Source: Tubulanus polymorphus (Eukaryota > Nemertea > Palaeonemertea > Tubulaniformes > Tubulanidae). Taken from it: a stretch of 64,000 nt of DNA. This document shows, in pieces, positions 36,701-46,200 of this stretch; position 1 is the stretch's first letter, and every line of letters starts with the position of its first letter. The stretch is from positions 10,416,501 through 10,480,500 of the forward strand of contig NC_134035.1 of assembly GCF_964204645.1 (NCBI RefSeq). Reading direction: 5' to 3'. The notes below the pieces were generated by a model. It ran no database searches. It saw only the letters and a list, made by a program, of their open reading frames with translations, and was not told the DNA's origin. Position numbers and translations under genes: made by a program.

Positions 36701-38694
36701 TAAATCACCAAATTATACATCGCACTGTGATGTAGACACGCTGAAAAAGTTAACTGGCTTCTGGTTTGTTATACTCATTATTAGGGGAGGATCTAGCCTT
36801 GAGTACTGCCAACTGTGGATACTAACATCAAACTTGAAGTAACACAGTCTGCGGATTAATTCTATATTTTGACCTTTCATTAGGGCCTATATAACAAAGC
36901 ATTATTGCGTAGATTAGGTCATTATTCATCGCGGCCGAAATTTCACAGAAATTTGATTTCGTTATTGACATTTTCTCTCAAGGGTTAATCGCATTAGATA
37001 CACATTTAATGAGAATATGAAATATTTCAGAGTATTACGCGGTAAGAGCTGGGTTAACTTATCTCGACAAACAACGTATTTTGTATGTATGTACCGACGC
37101 AAGTGGTCTGATAGAAATCATAACAATAGCAGTAATAGGCCTACTTGACCGAAGTACAAACGAAAGCAGCACTCACTTCGCGAAAGGTCTGAATATCTAG
37201 TTTACCATGTTTCTTGGCAAAAACAAAACACAGGCTATATAGAGCTAATAAATCAATATCGTCTAGGGAGTAAGAAAATTGGGATTTAAAAGTTAAGTAG
37301 GCCAAAAAAACTGAACTTTCAGTGTATCCAGGCCATGATCTGAATCCAACTGTTTTCAGAGCCATCTTTTTTTCATTAAAATGGTCAACTTCCTAGAGCT
37401 GAAATAGTATGTCTCTATTCTAGATTTTTTAAACTAGCTATGATTCTGATACCAATAAAAATAACGAAGGGCGGCAGATAAGAGCTTTTAGACTAATATA
37501 TCGAGTTAAATCTAGAACAATGGTAAGAATAAGAAACCACGCAGTATGAGATATCAACAGCACAACTATCAAATCTTGATTTCGTGAGGTCAAATTTTAT
37601 CCTGACGGTCACCGGCATGCACGCGGGTATCATACTTCAGGACACGCTACCAGGGTTTATCTCGAGTTTACCGCCGCTGAAGTAGGTCAGATAGTTTGAT
37701 AATGCCTAGAATAACGAGATCGATCCTTTTCAGCGTTAGTCGCACTAAAGTTCTGACAGTGGTGGCTCAGGTGCCTCAGGGACTAAACACATCTAGTAAC
37801 GCAATAATTCAAGAACCCAATTAAATCATATATGGATCAAATAACAAAAAATCACATGAACAGGTCAGTGTATTTTTCTATTGGTTTTGTTTTCAGTTTT
37901 TCTACATCTCTTCGCTAAGCATCATTCTAACGAGCTAAACATTTATCATCAGTCACCGATGAACAGGGGCGGATTTAGGGGCTGGTCTCGGGGTCTGGAC
38001 CCCTGCTTTCCTATCGAGGTTACTCAATTTTCATCGAGACAAATGTTCATTAGAATCTGAAAATTTTAAACTAATCCTTTGAAATTGCATATTTTTCGGA
38101 TATATTTCTTCAAAAATGTTTAACAACAAGGTTGGGAAGCTGCTGGTAGCCTATGAAATGGCTGTTTATCTAAAAAATCTTTTTAGTCAAGATAATGACA
38201 TAGGTTAAACATCAATTTTCAATTAAAAACTGATTAACTTCAACTGTTAAGGAACAGTCAGCAGTCGGGTTCCTAACAGAACTTATCAGCGGTCTCACAC
38301 ACAGATAAACAATTGCCTACAACTTCCTTTTGAATTACCGACAGCCATGATGAAGGATTGAGGTGAATGATAAATCCTTCCACTTCCAGTCTTACAATAT
38401 CATAGACAGACATCTTTGGAAATCTCCCATTGACAATCTTCTTAAATTGATGATTCCTAGACATTGGTCATTGTTATGTTTTAGATTAGATTGACGCATA
38501 CGAGACCGCTGATTTTCTGAATCGATATATTGGCGATTTGAATTCGATTTGTTAAAAACTTCAGCCATACTTCCCGACAAAAAAGTCAGAGAAAGTTTTC
38601 ATTACCTTAACATCAATTTCTGAAGCTCCTGTGAAATTTCGGCGGTTGTTTTCGTCGTACTCGTCGCGTCGTCGGATTTATTTAACACTTCCAT
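27763..38694 (-). CDS. DUF547-domain protein (6 exons, 274 aa)
   Basis: Exons on minus: 38694-38606, 36450-36293, 32038-31886, 31211-31093, 30062-29884 and 27889-27763. Phases all match (825 nt). The start is the only Met at the head of exon 1. A stop is read at 27765-27763. Residues 1-30 are Ser/Thr-rich and unremarkable. From about residue 85 the DUF547 fold is clear: FFLNVYNALTIHGLL, then FSLDDIEHGVLRGN, DPRIHFALNCGAKSCP, LWYREDFGG and the terminal YDWTLN. Length fits a stand-alone DUF547 protein, without the leucine zipper of the plant MIP1-type proteins or the extra domains of some other members. The biochemical role of DUF547 is not established. The conserved Asn, His and Cys in the NALTIHG and NCGAKSCP blocks look like an active or metal site, but that is inference. 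No signal peptide or membrane segment was seen, so it is probably cytosolic. Confidence 0.93.
28290..28345. repeat. GACA-type microsatellite
   Basis: Degenerate AGACAGACACACAGACAGAC units followed by GATAGACAGGCAGG lie in the last DUF547 intron. The core resembles the AGATAGACA unit of the 17.8-kb minisatellite. Confidence 0.6.
29427..29607. mobile_element. pogo-like MITE with TA target duplication, 181 bp
   Basis: The left end CAGTCAACCCTCGATATAC and the right end, read inverted as CAGTCAGCCCCCCGACATAC, form a terminal inverted repeat of about 27 bp. TA dinucleotides flank both ends (29425-29426 and 29608-29609), as expected for pogo/Tc1-class insertion. The interior has CCGCC/GGCGG blocks and no open frame. 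Confidence 0.8.
29615..29810 (-). mobile_element. tRNA-derived SINE
   Basis: On minus, an A-box-like TGGCAGAGTTGTT (near 29782-29795) is followed by a B box GGTTTGAATCC (29740-29730), the split RNA polymerase III promoter of tRNA-derived SINEs. A non-tRNA body and a short AAACAAG tail follow. It ends at the pogo-like MITE. A 119-codon open frame across it and the next exon is fortuitous. Confidence 0.7.
31636..31796. repeat. 80-bp tandem duplication
   Basis: Two copies start at ATATTCAAAATGA (31636 and 31716) and differ at only two or three positions, ending GGCCTGTCTATTTCAAT. They lie in a DUF547 intron, about 90 bases downstream of exon 3 in gene orientation. Confidence 0.9.
32890..32975. 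repeat. inverted repeat around CCATGGACTCTA
   Basis: CCATGGACTCTAGATTAAAA pairs with TTTTAGAGTCCACGG. The same core builds the near-perfect palindromes at 59812-59903. Confidence 0.55.
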
Positions 38695-38906
38695 GACGCC
38701 GGATCGGTAAAAAACGACCTTCAATGCGAGAATACCATCAACACACAGCTGTCAAGCCGCCGAGCTCGGACCCGGAAATGAACCGGAAGTGGCTCCACAT
38801 AGTGGGGAATGTCAATAAAGAATTGAATTGTATGTTGATAGAATAAATATGAGCGATGTTGATTGAAAAATTTAGCAATCCAAGTACCTCCGGCAGTTTG
38901 GAGTTG
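38695..38906. promoter_or_regulatory. candidate DUF547 promoter with ETS-type sites
   Basis: Directly upstream of the minus-strand start codon lie CCCGGAAATG and ACCGGAAGTG (about 38771-38791), matches to the ETS-factor consensus common in TATA-less promoters. No TATA box was seen. The foldback structure begins about 115 bases beyond. Confidence 0.4.
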
Positions 38907-39498
38907 CATATGAGCTATCCACGTTCCCCTCTCGACCCGTTACTCTCTCGACCCGTTCCCGTCTCGACCCTACCGTACGATAGCGCCACCACAGTCGATT
39001 ATTTGAACCATAACACTTGCGCGTATCGGATTCGGTTTTCACAGAACGATCAGTGACACTTCCCAACAATTTTAGAACTTGATTAGATTCTTTAAACTTT
39101 TCATTGAAAAGATCGAATGAGGAAATCACCTCCAATGTGAATAAAAGTAAAAATTCAGGATGCGAAAAACAATTTCCCGTCGAAATTTCCTCCCAGAATC
39201 TGGGAACAATATATTCACTGTTTAAAAGCTTTACACTAATTTCAAATGAATTACACGAGTTGAATTATTTTGGTTTCTTAGAAATAAAATCAACTTTATT
39301 TAAATCCTTCAAACCATTTTTCTAAAAACGACCCAGCCCGCGGCATTTTAATTGGGACATGTTTCATTGTGCCATTTATCAATTCAAATGTAATTCATCA
39401 AATTTATGAAAAAAAAATTATTGTATAAATTTTGCAAAAAAATAAAGATCTTGTTCAATTTTATGACGCGTTGATTTCTAGATCACGTTGTTCCCCAC

Positions 39499-40192
39499 AC
39501 CATGTTCCCGTCTCGACCCTTCAAATCTGGCTCTACTCTCTACACAGTCCCGTGGACCCTATGTTCCCGTCTCGACCCTTCACATCTGTCTCCACTCTCT
39601 ACACAGTCCTGTGGACCCTATGTTCCCGTCTCGACCCTTCACACCTGTCTCTACTCTCTACACAGTCCCGTGGACACCATGTTCCCGTCTCGACCCTTCT
39701 AACCTGTCTCTAGTTTCTACACAGTCCACTGGACACCATGTTCCCATCTCGACCCTTCAAATCTGTTTCCACTCTCTACACAGTCCCGTGTACACCATGT
39801 TCCCGTGTCGACCCTTCACACCTGTCTCTACTCTCTACACAGTCCCGTGGACACCATGTTCCCGTCTCGACCCTTCACACCTGTCTCTACTCTCTACACA
39901 GTCCCGTAGACACCATGTTCCCGTCTCGACCCTTCAAAACTGTCTCTACTCTCTACACAGTCCCGTAGACACCATGTTCCCGTCTCGATCCTTCACACCT
40001 GTCTCTACTCTCTACACAGTCCCGTGGACACCATGTTCCCGTCTCGACCCTTTAAAACTGTCTCTAGTCTCTACACAGTCCTGTGGACACCATGTTCCCG
40101 TCTCGACCCTTCTAACCTGTCTCTAGTCTCTACACAGTCCTGTGGACACCATGTTCCCGTCTCGACCCTTCACATCCGTTTCTAGACAGTTT
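39499..40192. repeat. 59-bp minisatellite, left arm, about 11-12 units
   Basis: The unit contains CCATGTTCCCGTCTCGACCC, then CTGTCTCTACTCTCTACAC and AGTCCCGTGGACA. The 59-bp period shifts frame each unit, so three units read as 59 codons without a stop and all three frames look open. The apparent proteins are artefacts. Confidence 0.95.
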
Positions 40193-40756
40193 CTGGGATA
40201 CTCTGACATATCTAATCGGCTTGTAATATTTCCACTCAGTGGGACGAGCCTTTAAAAAAGATGGAAATTAATATTAAAATTGGTCGAATATTCATTGATT
40301 AAAAAGATGAGGAATCTACAAAATCGATGCCGACGGACTGAATATTGATACATGTATACATAAGGAAAATTTCTACAATTTTCAATCAAACTCAGTGAAA
40401 TTTTCAGGAATATGTACCATACACATTACCATGAAAACTCATTAGAACGAACTCAAAGAACCAGAAGATTACAACCGACATTGTCCTAATAGTCGAAATT
40501 CTAGATTTTTGATAATCGATAATTCGGTAGGTATATCAGAAGTATAACTAGGCTACAATGTTCCTTGGCTGAATCCCATGGTCTTCAATACGAAAGGCTT
40601 TCATTCTCATCTTAATTTTCTTTTTTTTTCTGCCTGTTGTAGCCCGACAAATCGTGAATGACAAATCATTACTTATATCGAAATATCTTGATACAAGATA
40701 CGTAACACACAGCCACCATCTTAATGGCTTCACTAAACCTGTGTCCACTAAAAATG

Positions 40757-41254
40757 TCGAGACGGGAACATGGTGTCCACAGGACTGTGTAGAGAGTAGA
40801 GACAGGTGTGAAGGGTCGAGACGGGAGCATAGGGTCCACGGGACTGTGTAGAGACTAGAGACAGGTTAGAAGGGTCGAGACGGGAACATGGTGTCCACAG
40901 GACTGTGTAGAGAGTAGAGACAGATGTGAAGGGTCGAGACGGGAACATGGTGTCCACAGGACTGTGTAGAGACTAGAGACAGGTTAGAAGGGTCGAGACG
41001 GGAACATGGTGTCCACAGGACTGTGTAGAGACTAGAGACAGTTTTAAAGGGTCGAGACGGGAACATGGTGTCCACGGGACTGTGTAGAGAGTAGAGACAG
41101 GTGTGAAGGATCGAGACGGGAACATGGTGTCTACGGGACTGTGTAGAGAGTAGAGACAGGTTTGAAGGGTCGAGACAGGAACATAGTGTCCACGGGACTG
41201 TGTAGAGACTAGAGACAGGTTTGAAGGGTCGAGACAGGAACATAGGGTCCATGG
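40757..41254. repeat. 59-bp minisatellite, right arm, about 8 units, inverted
   Basis: The same unit as the left array in reverse complement (GTCGAGACGGGAACATGGTG, AGAGACAGG). Unit count differs between arms, and units in the two arms share variants such as the TTTAAAACTGTCTC version, which points to exchange between arms or a common amplified ancestor. Confidence 0.95.
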
Positions 41255-41636
41255 AGAAACCCACGGGATCTGTAGAGAAAGATAACGCGTCATGAATTTA
41301 ACAATCATCTTTATTTTTTTTGCAAAATTCAGACATTAATTTTCTTCATAAATTTGATGAATTCGAATTGATTAATGGCAATAAACATGCCCCAAACAAA
41401 ATGCCCCGGGCCGGGTCGTTTTTTGAAAAAACGGTTTGAGAGATTTAAAGAAAGTTGATTTTATTTTTTAGAAACCAAAATAATTACACTCGTGTAATTC
41501 ATTCAAGATTATATTTGAAATTAGTTTAGCTTTACCAGTAAATATATATTATTTCTGGGAGGAAATCTCGACGGGAAATTGCTTACTTCGCATCTTGAAT
41601 TTTTACTTCTGTTGACATTGGAGGCGTTTTCTTGGT

Positions 41637-41832
41637 AAGTGCAGATCCACACCTCTCGTGATTGACGCAATCTGCTGAATGACAGAATCCAGGCTAAAAT
41701 CTTTCTAGTGAAGATATCTAAAAATTAACCAATGGCAAACCACTGAATTGCTGAATTTTGAATCTGAAATACGTGTTGATATTAAATGTAATTGATTGAA
41801 CCGTTTACGCGGGGAGGTGCGGATCTGCACTT
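41637..41832. mobile_element. MITE nested in the right foldback arm, 196 bp
   Basis: AAGTGCAGATCCACACCTC at the left end is mirrored by GAGGTGCGGATCTGCACTT at the right. The segment is absent from the corresponding place in the left arm (about 39130), so it inserted after the arms were formed. Confidence 0.85.
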
Positions 41833-42061
41833 AAGCTTATACCGTTTCCATCATTCGATCTTTTCAATGAAAAGTTTTCAAAAATCTAATTTGATTTTTT
41901 AAAATTGTTGGTAGGTTCACATGCGAAAAACGAATCCGATACGCGCCGTAGTGTTTTAGTTCAAATAATCGACTGTGGTGGCGCTATTGTACGGTAGGGT
42001 CGAGACGGGAACGGGTCGAGACAGTAACGGGTCGAGACGGGAACGTGGATGGCTCATATAT

Positions 42062-43234
42062 ATATGGCAGTTTGCAGCTCAGATTTTCTTGTTTTTGAGC
42101 TATTTTTGCCGGATCTAAACTACGACAGTGTGAGTTAACTATCTGATTATATAAAGCTAATATATGTTTTGGAGCGTGAAGAGTTTGGAAATTGAAAACT
42201 GCGTTTTAACCGCGATTTTCTTCACTTTCTTCATCATTAGCAGTTCATTATCTGGTCTGTGCAACTTACTTTCAGGTGTCTGGTTTATACTTTTAATGTT
42301 TCGGTCGCTACTGAGCCCCATACTATAGCCACCCCCGCACCGGCCCATAATAGGGAACTTCTTTTGGCCTATGGTCTAAATAAGACCTGCTGAAAAGTGT
42401 ATCATCGCACATGTCGAATAATTTTTTTCTGATGAATGATCGATGTATTGATGATGACTCCGATGAGATTAGGGATTGATTGATGGGATTGACTACTAGG
42501 GATGATTTGACAAGCCCTCCCCTACTGCTTAACCTTTTCAGTGCTGACTAATCAATACCCTATAGTGCTGGAGATAATTTGAAAATTTTGAAAAAATCCA
42601 ACCTAGTGTATTGAATAACGGGAATACCACTATAATGCGTAAACACTGCGGCGCGGTGTATCATTAGTTACTAATTTTCACTATATTTGACAGGTGCTGC
42701 TATCTTTTAATAGAGATAAAAACTAATTACGTCAATACACCGCAATGCGGTGTACTAGCAAAATCCATCACCGATTCATACAACACACTGCGGTGTAGAC
42801 GCACTGAAAGGGTTATCTCTGAACAGTGATATTGTTGTGAATTATTGTGCTAATTTTCCTGTGCTGGGTGGTCTTTTGCCGTTATAGTTCTTAGGAACAT
42901 TTTAGATAGTGGGCCTGGGGCCCTAGGTGCACAGTCTTGATCTGAATTATATTCTGTGACGACCAGGTGTTAGCGCGTATTAGTGTCACAGGTGTGCGTG
43001 TCGTGTTCAAACAGGTGGAGATTTTATCAATCTTAGTGAAAGAGTTAAACACAGAGCCCCACTTGCCAGAGCCACAGTAGCATAAACCAGGCCATCGATT
43101 TTTACTGTCTATATACCTTGTCATAACTAAATTATCTGGATATTTTTTTCATTGTCTTCTGCAAGATCAAAAAATTCATGATGAAACCGTTTTGATTGGA
43201 AAGCGTTACGTAAGTCTTACTAATTGTTTTTCAG
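42062..43234. other. region upstream of the FAR coding exons
   Basis: No coding exon was seen. The first FAR coding exon begins at an acceptor (TTTTTCAG at 43227-43234) five bases... before the ATG at 43239, so at least one leader exon must lie upstream, here or further away. It holds one family C repeat at about 42530-42820, with CACCGCAATGCGGTG. Confidence 0.5.
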
Positions 43235-43238
43235 TAGT

Positions 43239-46200
43239 ATGACTACCATTCCGACGATACCAGAATTCTACGAAGGCAAATCGGTATTCATAACCGGAGG
43301 ATCAGGATTCCTCGGTAAAGTTCTAATCGAAAAAATCCTACGATGTTGTCCCGGAGTGAAAAACCTGTATCTATTGATGCGGCCGAAACGCGGGAAATGT
43401 GTCGGGGACCGGCTGGATGAACTCATTAACTTACAGGTAAATTATCGGCCCTGATTCAATTCCTGATCCCCCCCAAAAATACAGAAAATTAGACTTAATT
43501 TTGGTGTCCTCACTCTTCTATTTTTCACAAAAGCTCAAAATTTTTCAAAGCAATAATCAGCATTGATAGAATATCGATATCCATTCTTGTAGTGGCAGCA
43601 GATATTTGATAAGGGCTGGCTGATTTTTCAGAGGGGTGGATGTAAAAATGAGGGGTCACAGCCCCTCCAAAACCTGTTGTGGATAACAATGCCAGTGGAA
43701 AAACTGCTAAAAAAATTTTGTTTTGAGATAATGTGAGCCCTTTTCGGACTGTGAACCCCCTGCGTACACCTGTAACAAGTGGCCCATTCAGACAGTGGCT
43801 CAATATTCATGAATCGAATGTTCACTTCAGGTATTCGACCGATTACGTAAAGAACAACCAGATTTCAAACACAAATTGATACCGATAAAAGGCGACGTAA
43901 CGTCAGACGAGTTGGGAATCGGCGGCGACGATCTCGCTTTATTACGACAAGACGTATCAATAGTAATCCACTCAGCTGCCACTGTCAGATTTGATGAACC
44001 ACTCCGGTACGTATCTTCTAGATCAGCAATTGTCACGTTTATTTATTTATCGCATCAATTGATACAAAAAGTTGGAAAGAAGCAAAGAGGTTTAAAGACA
44101 AAATATGATATAAATAGCCCATCTAAAAATGGTTTCTCGTGAAGATTTTGAAATTTTCAAGGTTCTACAATTTCTTAACAGTTGCACTCTTTGTGCGACC
44201 AACTCATGCAGTGTACAATATAGTTGTTACTACCTTCTTATATGTCTACCTTTTCAATAAATCTAAATGTCTATTAGCATCTTCTTTGAACTTCGGGATC
44301 AGTTGTGAAGTTGTAATTGAAGCTGTCCTTAATCTTTAAGTTAGATTTTGATCTAGGCTATCTAAAAACGAAATGGTTCTCGACTTGTCTCAAATCTTAG
44401 TATTGACGGTAGTGCAACTGATTCAATAACTTGTACTATCCTGTCTACTTGATACGGCCAGTTGAAAGGATTTCTGATTACATAAAATCAAATTAGGTTA
44501 GACCTTATTATTGTACTAATATAAGGTAATTTGTGCCGCGAAAGTAACTGTTACCTTGCTGAAATTGCAACAATCATTTGTTGTTACTGCAGTTATCAAC
44601 TGTGTTTATAGACTACGATACCTTTTTATCAGCTTGTGATTTTTGTTTTGCGTTTCTAGTGTCGCGATGGAAATGAATGTAAAAGCCGTGCGTAAGATGA
44701 TAACTTTATGTCGTTCGTTGCCTCACTTGATCTCGTGGGTCCACGTTTCGACCGCGTACGCCAACTGTGATATACTGTACATAGAAGAAAAAGTCTACCC
44801 TCCTCCAGTTCCCCCACAAAAACTCATCGAAGCTTTAGAGTAAGTACCCATTCACACTGTCATGAAACACTCTCCATGTTTTAACGATAATAGGGCTTAT
44901 AATAAGATCCCACGTTGAAAGAAAGACGAGTACGAAACCGTTTCCTTGAACTAATATTTTATTCGACATTTAGGACTTTATCTGAAGTGTCATCTTCAGG
45001 AATACTTAAGTTTCAACGGAACATTTATTATATTTTTTTTGTATCACATACGTAAGAATGTAGTCTAATCAACCGATCGAAGTTTAAGAGTTTTTTACGG
45101 CTGCATTTTTACGGGCATAGTAATTGCGCCGGCTGTGTGCGGCAGATACCGGTAGTTAAGTGCATATTCTAATGCGTAGTGCTTTTATCGGTGATTCAGA
45201 ATTAGACAATGCTTGAGCAAAGTACTATCATCAAACAATAACATATGCCGTATGTGGTATTAGTCTGCACTGATAGATGAGTTTATTTTTATGTATTGCT
45301 CTTAGGCATTGTATTACCACACGAGCTAGTGTTGTTTTACATATCATCGATGTCACTCCAGTCATTTTATCTACAAACCTCTGAATATAAGTTCGACAGT
45401 ATGGAGTGTAGAATGACTGAACCAATTCCGCGATGGAGTCAAATCAAATCTACATCAGTGAAAACAGGCCACTGAAAATCTGTACCTATAAGAAATCTAT
45501 AAAGTAGGAGAAAAAAGTTGTTTGATTTTGTTATATTCAGTAATGATTGAAATCAATCAAACACAGGTAAAAACATTTGGTTTGCTATGAGATATGGTTA
45601 CATATTAGGGTACTTAAAATCCCCTAAAGCCTTTTGACGCAATAACCATTGATGAAGCACTACGTCGGCGTTGTTATGATTAGATAAAACCACACCATTC
45701 TAAGAATGAGTCCGGGAATAATCTCAATGGTTTTGTTGTAACTTGAATATTCCTAAAGATGACTATTATGATGAAGATGAGATAACCTTTTAGCTAAAGG
45801 AAACTTTTTGGATTGTATTATTCATTCCTATTGAAGACTGTTATGTTAGTTTGAAGGTTTTTCAGTCACCATGACTGATTTAGGTGAATCTTTCATGACT
45901 CATGAAAGATTCACCTGAATCATGAATTTATCGCAAGTAAACTAAAGAATACAGCAAATCCAGTTATTGCTCAGTAACGTTTTTGTGTTTAATTTTACAG
46001 TTGGATGGATGATGCAATGATCGACCAAGTGACACCAAAACTCATAAAGAATAAACCGAATACTTACACATTTACGAAGCATTTAGCCGAAGCTTTGCTG
46101 ACAGAAGAAGCAACCGATCTACCGATTGCGATCGTACGTCCGTCGATTATCGGCGCCGCGTGGAAAGAACCGTATCCGGTATGAGATAACTCACCGCCCA

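Larger units (their letters stand above)
38907..42061. mobile_element. 3.2-kb foldback structure with minisatellite arms
   Basis: The arms 38907-40192 and 42061-40750 are inverted copies. Outer parts share TATGAGCYATCCACGTTCC, the ACCGTACRATAGCGCCACC block, ATTACACGAGT, AACGACCCRGCCCGSGGCAT and more. Inner parts are 59-bp arrays. The centre (about 40193-40749) is unique and non-coding. Just outside, GGCAGTTTGGAGTTG (about 38892) and GGCAGTTTGCAGCTC (about 42066) are similar in direct orientation, a possible target duplication. No transposase was found. Confidence 0.85.

Noticed and set aside
37141-37365. 74-codon minus-strand frame with start and stop in DUF547 intron 1
   Set aside because: Not recognised, AT-rich and without flanking splice partners. 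A nested gene cannot be excluded, but support is too weak.
38273-38580. Two overlapping minus-strand frames near DUF547 exon 1 that could be one frameshifted gene
   Set aside because: The joined product resembles no known family, and a splice or frameshift explanation would be arbitrary.
39432-41308. Long open frames in both directions giving SRPFTPVSTLYT-type proteins
   Set aside because: They are produced by the 59-bp array, where frame shifts each unit, and are mirrored in the inverted arm.
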